64,000 bases of DNA. Origin: HGM04593 sp045631205. Lineage in GTDB: Bacteria > Bacteroidota > Bacteroidia > Bacteroidales > Bacteroidaceae. The stretch is taken from contig JAZQUI010000036.1 in NCBI GenBank assembly GCA_045631205.1, forward strand, positions 72,160 to 136,159. Reading direction: 5' to 3'. Numbering within the stretch: the first letter of the stretch is position 1; every line of letters starts with the position of its first letter. Below, piece after piece: positions 28,149-35,569 of this stretch. The notes beneath the pieces were generated by a model. That model made no database searches and had not been told where the DNA came from. It saw only the letters and a program-made list of their open reading frames with translations. Position numbers and translations under genes: made by a program.

Positions 28149-28159
28149 GTTTATATTTG
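28129..28159 (+). promoter_or_regulatory. Consensus promoter TTTG-N19-TATATTTG of the structured leader RNA
   Basis: TTTG at 28129-28132, exactly 19 bases of spacer, then TATATTTG at 28152-28159: a full match to the Bacteroidota sigma-ABfr consensus. Predicted transcription start is about 28165. The -33 part sits inside the terminator hairpin of the upstream operon. Confidence 0.65.
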
Positions 28160-28164
28160 CGTAG

Positions 28165-28457
28165 ATTTGTTATAATAGATAGAATGTGAGCATCGTGTGT
28201 GCCGGTTCTTCTGTTGTGATAAATGTAGTTTATACTATGACATATTTTATAGCGCATTAGCTTTACTATCTTACTGATGGGAGCATTAGCTCCGACAAGG
28301 CTTCTATGTCTTGTTAAACTTGGCGGTTTAATTAAAGAAAGAATAGTGGCAAAGTTGATGTCCGCGCTGTGTATACGGCGTGGGCGATTTGCATATCTTT
28401 CTTTCGGGTACGCCAAGACCTCATCAGTGGATAATGTAAGTTGTCCACGTTTTTTTT
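28165..28457 (+). ncRNA. Candidate structured leader RNA / riboswitch-like element, class not recognised
   Basis: From hand folding, 28271-28430 forms a closed four-way junction. P1: 28271-28280 with 28421-28430. P2: GGAGC-ATTA-GCTCC at 28280-28293. P3: 28295-28301 with 28308-28314. P4: 28319-28325 with 28411-28417. Beyond P4 lies a jointed arm: P5 28334-28342/28396-28404, P6 28349-28353/28388-28392, P7 28360-28370/28375-28385 (11 bp, GTAT loop). An intrinsic terminator follows: stem 28427-28434/28441-28448 and T8 to 28457. Its 5' strand overlaps the 3' strand of P1, so the two are mutually exclusive. The region is non-coding and lies 100 bases before the melibiase-like gene. It could be a cis attenuator or a free small RNA. 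It resembles no riboswitch consensus that I can recall. Confidence 0.6.
28427..28457 (+). terminator. Intrinsic terminator inside the leader of the melibiase-like gene
   Basis: GTGGATAA pairs with TTGTCCAC (8 bp with one G-U), loop TGTAAG, then G and eight T. Read-through is needed to express the gene at 28557. Confidence 0.75.
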
Positions 28458-28556
28458 GTGTTATAATAATGGCTGTGACCTTGTTTTTGTTCGCAGTAAT
28501 AAGATTTGTTATCGCAATAAGGCCTATAAAAAATCTAACCTAAAATATGTAGTTAT

Positions 28557-31500
28557 ATGAAGAAAATTTTATCTTTTATCTTGGCACTTATTTGTACCAC
28601 AGGTACAATAATGGCCGACATTATTCAGGCTTCGACTACGCTTCCCACAGAAGGAAAGCCGGAGCATGTTTATACCATGATGAATGGTAATAATGTGTAT
28701 TCTAACGGGAATACAGCTCCTACGGCAACAGCTGATAATTACGGTCAGTTCGCATTCTATCCTGTAGCGGGCCAGACCGATGCTTACTACATTTATAGCA
28801 AGACTGCCGGAAAGTGGCTTTCTTACACAAAAGCAGATAGTTATAATAATGGTAAGGACTTTGTGAAATTGTCGGCAGCTCAGGTTGACGGTGCCTATTT
28901 CAAGGTTACAAACTATAGCGGACAGAATTACCAAATTCAGCCCTATACAACATCGGGTGGTAACGACAAGTATATCAACTGGTATCAGGGTGTAAGTGGT
29001 AACCCCTATGATGGTTCAAACACTCTTGGCCTTTGGCAACAGGATGCCAGTGCCGATGCCGGTAGCCGTTATCTCTTTACCGAGGTGATAACTATCGAGC
29101 GTGTATATTCAATAAGCATTCCCGATGGAAATACAATTAAAATTGGCAATGATACTTATGCCGACGGTGACACATATACCACAGATGCTCGTGTACAGAA
29201 GAGCGATATCACTGTTGTTACTCCCGAGGGTAAGTTTGCAGCAGTTGCCATTAACGATGTTGATATGACTATTAAGGTATATTTTGCAACTCTCCCCGTT
29301 CAAGAGACAAGTGCTCCTTATGCCAATGCAGTGCTATATCCCGCACAACAGACGGCTGTGGGTGCTGCTGCAATCAATGCCGTTGATGGTGTTTACACTT
29401 TGAGCAACAATGTGCTTGCTGCAAGCTTTATGAAACTTGGTGATGCACTCTACTTTGCAGGTTCTAAGGCTATGGACCTTCTTGCAGGTACCGAAATCTT
29501 TACCGTAGCTTTCGGTAATGGTGACAATGTTCCCGCATCTGGTATGACATTGAAGAGTGTTGAGGTTCAGGACCTCGAGGCAAAAGCCGACGCTATAGGT
29601 GGTGCTGAGCATTTTGCCGGTAAACAGCTTGTTGCCGAATATGAATATACCTATAAGGATAGTACTGTTTCAATAATATGGCGTGCAGTATTGCGCGACG
29701 GTAGCCACTATCTGCGTACCGAAATGGATATCTATGGAGTTGACAACGTTGATATGTACAACATAATTCCTTTGATTTATAATGTTGATACAAAAGCTGC
29801 CGGTTCTACTCCTGCCGTTGTCGGTAACACCCGTGGTGCAGTGCTTATGAGCAACAAAATATTCGCCGGCCTTGAAACCCCCACGGCTTATAATACAGTG
29901 GGCGATGCCACCGGCGAGGAGGATAAATGGAATCTCACCACCACAATGGACCCCATCTCCCTTACAAAGGATTCTTGGACACAGGTTGCCGGAGACGATG
30001 TACCCAAGCGTGTTGAAGAGGCTACCGGTGCCAACTATCCCAATGTATATGCTTACAAACACGCGAATGTCACATTGCAGAAAAACCAGAAGGTAGAGAT
30101 TACTGTAGAATATGTATCGGGTGACAATCGTTTGAATTTCGGTGGTGCTGATCTTTTGGATTCAAGCAACTCTATTGCAGCCGTAGACTATCATACTGGT
30201 TTTTCAGGTTCTGCAAAGAATAATAATACTTTCAGTTTCATCGCTCCCAATGATGGCACATTTACCCTCCGTGTCTTTGTCGAGAATAAACAGGAGCCCA
30301 TTACGGCATCAAGCAAAATGACTGTCAAGATATATACTCCCAAGGAGGGTGCTGTAATAAATACCGATGTTATTGGTATACAGGGCCGATGGAGTCGCAA
30401 TACAACCCTTGCACAAGGCGAGACCTGGAAAGTGGGTGCTGTTGTAGGTCTTATAGCCCAGGATGGTACACAGGCCGACGAGAATATTCACAAGTCACAG
30501 AAACGTCGTTCTTTCCTTGCATACAGCGAGCGTGAGCGTGCAGTGCCCTGGCGTGCATTCACCCACTACAACAGCTGGTACGAACTTAATATCAACCGCA
30601 ACAACGCGGCTCCCGGTAGCGAGCATACCAATTTTACATCGGAAGATATTGTAGACGTTATCAATCACTGGAGAACCGACTTCTACGAAAGATACGAGCA
30701 GGCTCCTGTTGCCTTTGTAATTGATGATGGCTGGGATAACTATGGTCCTTGGACTTTCCACAGCGGTTTCCCCGAAGAGATGCGTCCTATGGCGCAACTT
30801 GCCAAGGAGATGGGTGCCGGTGTAGGTGCTTGGTTAGGCCCGGTGGGCGGTTATGGCCAGAGCGGTAACTACCGCCGTGCATACTGGAATGCCGAAAATC
30901 GTGGCGGAATGCGACTATCAAACCCCGCATACTACGAGGCATTCCTCGCAGCAGCAAATAACCTGGTAAGCAATCAGGATGGCGTTGAAGGTTTCGACAA
31001 GAACTCTGACAACTACCTCTTCTTCAAATTCGACGGAATTTCGGGACAGTTCTCATCAGTAGGCCCCGATGCCGGTGACGAAGGTAATGAGAACGCCGAG
31101 GGTATTATACGCCTGGAGCGTTATGTGCGCGAGGAACTCCGCGAGGACATCTTCTTCAACACAACCGTAGGAACTTGGGCAAGCCCCTTCTGGTATCAGA
31201 TAAGCGATGCTACCTGGCGCCAGGAGAATGACCACGACCGCATTGGTAACAATAGCATAAACCGCGAGAACTGGATCACCTATCGCGACCGACTTGTTTA
31301 TCAGAACTATGTGAGCAACTCACCAATCTGTCCCATAAACACACTGATGACTCACGGATTTATGCTCACACTGTTTGGCCCTCCTGGAGGTGACAACCGC
31401 GATTACAACGCAGTACTCCGCGAGATGCGTTGCGCATTCGTTTGTGGCTCGGGTGTGGTAGAACTCTATACCGACTATGCACTCCTGAATAGCATCAATA

Positions 31501-32870
31501 ACGGACAGCTGTGGGCTGACATAGCCGAGTGTATGGCTTGGCAGAAACGCAACGCCGATGTATTGCCCGATGCTCATTGGGTAGGTGGTAACCCCTGGAA
31601 CGGCAGCAGCCACGAGGTTTATGGCTGGGCTTCATGGAACGGTACAAAATCGACTCTTGCTTTGCGTAACGGCAGCAACGATGCACAGAGCTATGCATTC
31701 ACACTTCGCGAAGCTTTGAATATCCCTGCCAATGTAAACGGCAGCATCATCCTTCGCAAGTCGTTCAGCAACCAGGACGCTCTTGCCGGCTTGACCGAGG
31801 GCGAGGCTATCAACATCGACACAGAGCTCACAGTGAACCTTCCCGGAAGTTCACTCTTCTGCTTCGACGGTATCGATGCGACAGCAACCACCCAGCTGGT
31901 TGAAAGCATCACCTTGAAAGCCGAGAATGAGTCTTTGGAAGTTCCCGTGAACGAGACAATGGTTGTGCTTGCTGCATTGAACTCAACAGCTACATATCCC
32001 CTACTCGAATGGACAACAAGCGATGCTTCTATTGCAACAGTAAGCAATGGTCTTGTTGTGCCCGTAGCAGAAGGTGAGGTTACTATCACTGCTACAGCAA
32101 AAGATGGTTCAAACAAAACAGCATCTATAACAATTACCGTTACTCCCAAAGAGGTTGAACCTTATTCCACCAACTTCGATAAGGATATGAACTCAACACA
32201 ATCTCATCGTTATATAACAACAATCGGGTTTACCGAAGATGGTGGTGAGGCACAGACAATCGAGGTGGGCTTTGCAAAGCCTTATGTTGACAAAACAGCC
32301 GATGAGAGTGCTCTTCTCACCTGTGCTCCCGGTACAACAATTACCCCTGTTATAAACAAGAGCGGTAACTGGATGAATGCTTATGTCTACATTGATTTTG
32401 ACAACGACCAGCAATTCTCGTTTAATGACGGACAGACCGACCAAAGCGGTACCGATGTTGTATCGTTCAGTTTCTATACGGGAAATTTCAATGATGATGT
32501 TAACGGTGGTGTAAACTCGGCCGGCGAGTCTTTGACTGGTGACGCCCGTAACACAATGAGCCTGCCTTCTTTCACAGCTCCTATAGAGGAGGGCGATTAT
32601 CGCATCCGTTTTAAGATGGACTGGAATAGTATTGATGCCGGCGGTCAGATTGCTGCCGATGGCACTTGCACCGGGCATAACGGTTTCCTTGCCAACAGCG
32701 GTCAAATCGTGGATGCTACCTTGCGTGTGGTAAAAACCACAGGCATTGAGATGATCGAAACCGATGCGCTTGCTGGTGAGGCTGAGATTTACGACCTGAG
32801 CGGTCGCAAGCTTCGTGAGGCTCCTGCAAAGGGTATGTATATCCAGGGTAAAAAGAAGGTTATTCGTTAA
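28557..32870 (+). CDS. Large secreted melibiase-like glycoside hydrolase with Ig-like and GEVED-type domains
   Basis: 1437 residues with a signal peptide (ends IMADII). N-terminal beta-rich/lectin-like region about 20-190, then a beta-sandwich to about 600. The catalytic (beta/alpha)8 barrel (about 650-1050) has AFVIDDGWDNYGPW, GVGAWLGPVGGYG and FFKFDGISG, resembling clan GH-D alpha-galactosidases; the D of FKFDG is a candidate nucleophile. A Big-2 Ig-like domain (about 1115-1200) and a GEVED-like domain with AYVYIDFDNDQQFSFNDG (about 1270-1300) follow. The end, EIYDLSGRKL ... GMYIQGKKKVIR, looks like a short type IX sorting tail. Many homologues are annotated only as enterotoxin. The likely role is extracellular glycan degradation; the substrate is unknown. 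It is preceded by a structured leader RNA with a terminator. Confidence 0.75.
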   Translation: MKKILSFILALICTTGTIMADIIQASTTLPTEGKPEHVYTMMNGNNVYSNGNTAPTATADNYGQFAFYPVAGQTDAYYIYSKTAGKWLSYTKADSYNNGKDFVKLSAAQVDGAYFKVTNYSGQNYQIQPYTTSGGNDKYINWYQGVSGNPYDGSNTLGLWQQDASADAGSRYLFTEVITIERVYSISIPDGNTIKIGNDTYADGDTYTTDARVQKSDITVVTPEGKFAAVAINDVDMTIKVYFATLPVQETSAPYANAVLYPAQQTAVGAAAINAVDGVYTLSNNVLAASFMKLGDALYFAGSKAMDLLAGTEIFTVAFGNGDNVPASGMTLKSVEVQDLEAKADAIGGAEHFAGKQLVAEYEYTYKDSTVSIIWRAVLRDGSHYLRTEMDIYGVDNVDMYNIIPLIYNVDTKAAGSTPAVVGNTRGAVLMSNKIFAGLETPTAYNTVGDATGEEDKWNLTTTMDPISLTKDSWTQVAGDDVPKRVEEATGANYPNVYAYKHANVTLQKNQKVEITVEYVSGDNRLNFGGADLLDSSNSIAAVDYHTGFSGSAKNNNTFSFIAPNDGTFTLRVFVENKQEPITASSKMTVKIYTPKEGAVINTDVIGIQGRWSRNTTLAQGETWKVGAVVGLIAQDGTQADENIHKSQKRRSFLAYSERERAVPWRAFTHYNSWYELNINRNNAAPGSEHTNFTSEDIVDVINHWRTDFYERYEQAPVAFVIDDGWDNYGPWTFHSGFPEEMRPMAQLAKEMGAGVGAWLGPVGGYGQSGNYRRAYWNAENRGGMRLSNPAYYEAFLAAANNLVSNQDGVEGFDKNSDNYLFFKFDGISGQFSSVGPDAGDEGNENAEGIIRLERYVREELREDIFFNTTVGTWASPFWYQISDATWRQENDHDRIGNNSINRENWITYRDRLVYQNYVSNSPICPINTLMTHGFMLTLFGPPGGDNRDYNAVLREMRCAFVCGSGVVELYTDYALLNSINNGQLWADIAECMAWQKRNADVLPDAHWVGGNPWNGSSHEVYGWASWNGTKSTLALRNGSNDAQSYAFTLREALNIPANVNGSIILRKSFSNQDALAGLTEGEAINIDTELTVNLPGSSLFCFDGIDATATTQLVESITLKAENESLEVPVNETMVVLAALNSTATYPLLEWTTSDASIATVSNGLVVPVAEGEVTITATAKDGSNKTASITITVTPKEVEPYSTNFDKDMNSTQSHRYITTIGFTEDGGEAQTIEVGFAKPYVDKTADESALLTCAPGTTITPVINKSGNWMNAYVYIDFDNDQQFSFNDGQTDQSGTDVVSFSFYTGNFNDDVNGGVNSAGESLTGDARNTMSLPSFTAPIEEGDYRIRFKMDWNSIDAGGQIAADGTCTGHNGFLANSGQIVDATLRVVKTTGIEMIETDALAGEAEIYDLSGRKLREAPAKGMYIQGKKKVIR

Positions 32871-32890
32871 GGATAATTTGATACTTTAAT

Positions 32891-32928
32891 AAACAAAAAC
32901 GCACCGAGGTCTCGGTGCGTTTTTGTTT
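32891..32928. terminator. Strong bidirectional terminator after the melibiase-like gene
   Basis: A perfect 18-bp inverted repeat (AAACAAAAACGCACCGAG and its complement) with a 2-base loop GT; T-rich on both strands. Confidence 0.85.
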
Positions 32929-32939
32929 GTATAGTAATG

Positions 32940-33284
32940 TAATGTCGGTGTATCTGCCCAAACAGCATCAGTGTGAGTAATGTTTTAAAGAAATCGACAC
33001 CGTAAATAACATAATTAAGGGTCGACAAAGATTAGGAAAAAGACGAGGATATATTGCTGTATGATGTTATTTTACTTACGACGCAATACCGCACGCTTCC
33101 GGCCCCCTAAACTGCGATGAAAAGCTTTTAATGACAAGCGAGGAACGAATTATGAATGCTTCAATTCTTTGAAACGGCGTGAACAGAGCAAGAGCGACTG
33201 TTACGCCACAAAAGTGAAGTAAAGAATTTGCATGAAAATAAAGAATTGCCGTTAGTGATACCGAGAATCTAAGAGTAAAAACTA
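32940..33284. other. Non-coding interval with nested inverted repeats, possible repeat element or RNA
   Basis: There is no convincing ORF. Visible pairings: CGGTGT (about 32946) with ACACCG (about 32999); GGCGTGAACAG with CTGTTACGCC (about 33177-33213, 11-base loop), flanked by ATTCTTT and AAAGAAT on either side. The base composition (a GC-rich patch CCGCACGCTTCCGGCCCC at about 33091) differs from ordinary spacer. It may be a dispersed intergenic repeat or an expressed RNA; I cannot tell which. Confidence 0.35.
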
Positions 33285-33314
33285 ATAAAGGGCAGACCGG
33301 AGTCTGTCCTTTAT
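33285..33314 (-). terminator. Terminator of the AspT/YidE-type transporter gene
   Basis: A 13-bp imperfect inverted repeat (ATAAAGGGCAGAC / GTCTGTCCTTTAT) just past the stop of the minus-strand transporter; T-rich on that strand. Confidence 0.75.
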
Positions 33315-33339
33315 GGTTATAGTAGTTTTTAATCAGCGA

Positions 33340-35013
33340 TTAACAAAACAGTAATATCATAAGCTGTGCAGTGAGTATGCGAAGGAACATAGCCAACGGA
33401 TATACAGTGGCATAACCAACAGAGGATTTATCGCTGTTCTTGTCTTGCTCGTTGGCAAATGCCAATGCGGGAGGGTTGGTGCAAGAACCAGACATCACAC
33501 CGATAAGTGTATTGTAAGGTATCTTGAATGTGAAACGTCCCACGATGCCTGCGATGAGCAGAGGAAGTATGGTTATTATAGCTCCGTATAGCACCCACAT
33601 AAAGCCGTTGTTGTTTACAAGGGTGTCGATAAAGGCTTTGCCGGCTTCCAATCCCACACAGGCGAGAAATAACGAAATACCAATCTCGCGTATCATGAGG
33701 TTGGCACTCATGGTGGTGTAGGTTACAATTTTGTACTTGGGACCAAAGTAACTAATAAGTATAGCTACCACAAGAGGTCCGCCGGCAAGTCCAAGTTTTA
33801 CGGGTTGCGACATACCGGGGATGAATATGGGTAGGCTGCCAAGTGTGCAACCAAGTGCAATACCAATGAAAATGGGTATGAGATTGGGGTGGTCGAGGCG
33901 TTTGCGGGAGTCTCCTAAAATTCTCTTTACACTGCCAACGGCGCTGTCCATACCCACCACTGTTACAATATCTCCCAGTTGCAGGCGAAGGTCGGGGGCT
34001 GCAACGAGGTCGATGCCGGCGCGGTTAACGCGTGTGAGGTTTACCTGGAAGTTGCTACGCAGGTTTAGCTTGGCGAGTGAAACACCGTTTAGTTTGGGAT
34101 TGGTAACAATAATCTTTCTCGACTTGAATTGTGTACCAGCTTTGTTCCAATCGACAATACATTCGCTGCCAAAGAGGTTGAGCAGGCTTTCGCGTTGCGA
34201 TGGTTTTACTATTACAAGGAACTTATCGCCCACTTGCATTGTGCTGTTGGAGTTTGCAATCTCAATCTCGTCTGTCTTTGTGTGTAAAATTCTCGATACA
34301 ACAAAATCGTAGTTTTGGCTGTGGCGTATATTGTCGAGTGTCTTGCCTGCAATCATAGGGTTCTTTACCTCTATGGTTATGGGCTCAATCTTTAACTCCT
34401 TGTTTGTTTCGTTATTGGTTATTGTAATATCCTTCCTGTAAAAGCAGGCTTTGATGGCAAGCATTGATAGTATGCAGCCTATTACACCAAGAGGGTAGGC
34501 AACACTGTAACCAAGTGCGATGTCTGTTGCCGATGTTCCGGTAATGTCGCGATAGGCCTGTTGGGCTGCTCCCAGTCCGGGGGTGTTTGTTACAGCTCCC
34601 GAAAGGATACCAGTGACGGTTGTTATGGGTGTGTCTGTTATGAAATGTACGCCAATTGCGGTGAGTACATCGAATAATACAATGGTGCAGGTTATCATAC
34701 ACAATGTTATACCTCCCGATTTGAAACTTGAAAAAAAGCCGGGGCCAACTTGAAGGCCTATCGAGAATACAAAGAGAATCAAACCGAACTCCTTTACAAA
34801 ATGCAGCAGGTCGCTGTCGAGTGTGTAACCGAAATGTGCAAACATAATTCCTACAAAGAGAATCCAGGTTACTCCAAATGAGATTCCTGCAACCTTGATG
34901 CGCCCCATCATAACGCCGAAAGCTATTGTAAGAGCAAGTATAATCATAGAGTGGGCAACGCCGCCACTCCATTGTCCCTGGACGCCTTCGAGCAGTGTTT
35001 GTATAAAGTCCAT
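33340..35013 (-). CDS. AspT/YidE-type transporter with duplicated TrkA-C domains
   Basis: 557 residues: two blocks of about five membrane helices flank a soluble segment (about 205-380) with two TrkA-C-like domains (EPITIEVKNPMIAGKTLDNI and LNGVSLAKLNLRSNFQVNLT). Both membrane halves contain the duplicated antiporter motif, for example GILSGAVTNTPGLGAAQQAY and GVMSGSCTNPPALAFANEQ. The family includes aspartate:alanine exchangers (AspT) and the uncharacterised YidE/YbjL proteins; the substrate is unknown here. Convergent with the melibiase-like gene and divergent from the ilv operon. Confidence 0.88.
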   Translation of the reverse strand: MDFIQTLLEGVQGQWSGGVAHSMIILALTIAFGVMMGRIKVAGISFGVTWILFVGIMFAHFGYTLDSDLLHFVKEFGLILFVFSIGLQVGPGFFSSFKSGGITLCMITCTIVLFDVLTAIGVHFITDTPITTVTGILSGAVTNTPGLGAAQQAYRDITGTSATDIALGYSVAYPLGVIGCILSMLAIKACFYRKDITITNNETNKELKIEPITIEVKNPMIAGKTLDNIRHSQNYDFVVSRILHTKTDEIEIANSNSTMQVGDKFLVIVKPSQRESLLNLFGSECIVDWNKAGTQFKSRKIIVTNPKLNGVSLAKLNLRSNFQVNLTRVNRAGIDLVAAPDLRLQLGDIVTVVGMDSAVGSVKRILGDSRKRLDHPNLIPIFIGIALGCTLGSLPIFIPGMSQPVKLGLAGGPLVVAILISYFGPKYKIVTYTTMSANLMIREIGISLFLACVGLEAGKAFIDTLVNNNGFMWVLYGAIITILPLLIAGIVGRFTFKIPYNTLIGVMSGSCTNPPALAFANEQDKNSDKSSVGYATVYPLAMFLRILTAQLMILLFC

Positions 35014-35276
35014 TTTCTTAATAATGTTTTAGATTACCTTTAAGTGCAATAATATCTGTTTTCTGTGCAAAGTTACCACTAAAATGTTAATAAATATCAA
35101 AACAATGAGTAGTAAATTCTATAATATTGATAGATAAAAGTAATAGATACTGGGTTGGTTACGGGTGTTTAATCCGTATTTTTTGTAGAAAAACTCTTTT
35201 TTTATCTATTTTGTTGCGTTATAGAGCAAAATGTTCGGTTTTTTGGCATAATTACAACTAATTTTCTTTTATTTTT

Positions 35277-35307
35277 TTTGTTATGCTGAAAAAAGAGATT
35301 ATTTTTG
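35277..35307 (+). promoter_or_regulatory. Consensus promoter TTTG-N19-TATTTTTG of the ilv operon
   Basis: TTTG at 35277-35280, 19-base spacer, TATTTTTG at 35300-35307. Predicted transcription start about 35313, giving a leader of about 255 bases before ilvD. The rest of 35014-35276 is AT-rich spacer in which I see nothing else. Confidence 0.65.
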
Positions 35308-35375
35308 CGGGACAATAGTCTTTATACTTTTTGGCGGTAAAGATTTTTAAAAAGGTACTTAAAAGATAGGAATTT

Positions 35376-35444
35376 ATGCTATTACAGTCAATGTTTATAA
35401 ACCTCGTGAGCGTGGTGGTCGTCCTATTTGAAAAGGTAGGGTGA
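35376..35444 (+). CDS. ilv leader peptide (22 residues, branched-chain-rich)
   Basis: A short ORF from ATG 35376 to TGA 35444. It contains Leu2, Leu3, Ile8, Leu10, Val11, four consecutive Val (13-16), Leu17 and Val21: 10 of 22 residues are Leu, Ile or Val, exactly the products of the downstream operon. It lies between the consensus promoter and an intrinsic terminator, as expected of an attenuator leader. A ribosome slowed at these codons by scarce charged tRNA would change the folding of the RNA behind it. The call rests on composition and position; there is no Shine-Dalgarno, as is usual in this lineage. Confidence 0.7.
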   Translation: MLLQSMFINLVSVVVVLFEKVG

Positions 35445-35500
35445 GATTGGCTGTGTATATACCGAATGTGCCTTTCTCTTTAAATGAGGAGGGCTTTTTT
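35432..35500 (+). promoter_or_regulatory. ilv attenuator: competing antiterminator and terminator
   Basis: The terminator stem is 35470-35478 with 35486-35494 (9 bp, two G-U pairs), 7-base loop, then T6 to 35500. A competing pairing joins AAAGGTA (35432-35438, the last codons of the leader peptide) with TGCCTTT (35469-35475), 7 bp. Both use the 35470-35475 strand, so only one can form. GGTA/TACC (35435-35438/35460-35463) may add a third alternative. Confidence 0.65.
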
Positions 35501-35569
35501 ATTAAGTGTAACCAAGTGTTCGGGAGGCGCAAGCCGTTCCGTTCCTTTTATTAAAAAGAGATTCAACGT

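Noticed and set aside
28271..28300. Hammerhead-like core (CTGATG, stem, then GACAA)
   Set aside because: Hammerhead needs CTGATGA and GAAA plus a GUC cleavage site; here the residues differ and there is no proper stem III with GUC.
28277..28543. 88-residue ORF inside the structured leader RNA
   Set aside because: It crosses the terminator and all helices of the RNA fold, has no homology that I recognise and an unlikely composition; it is better explained as RNA.
35469..35500. Ordinary terminator of an upstream gene
   Set aside because: The upstream gene is on the other strand; the hairpin lies inside the ilv leader, 130 bases after the leader promoter.
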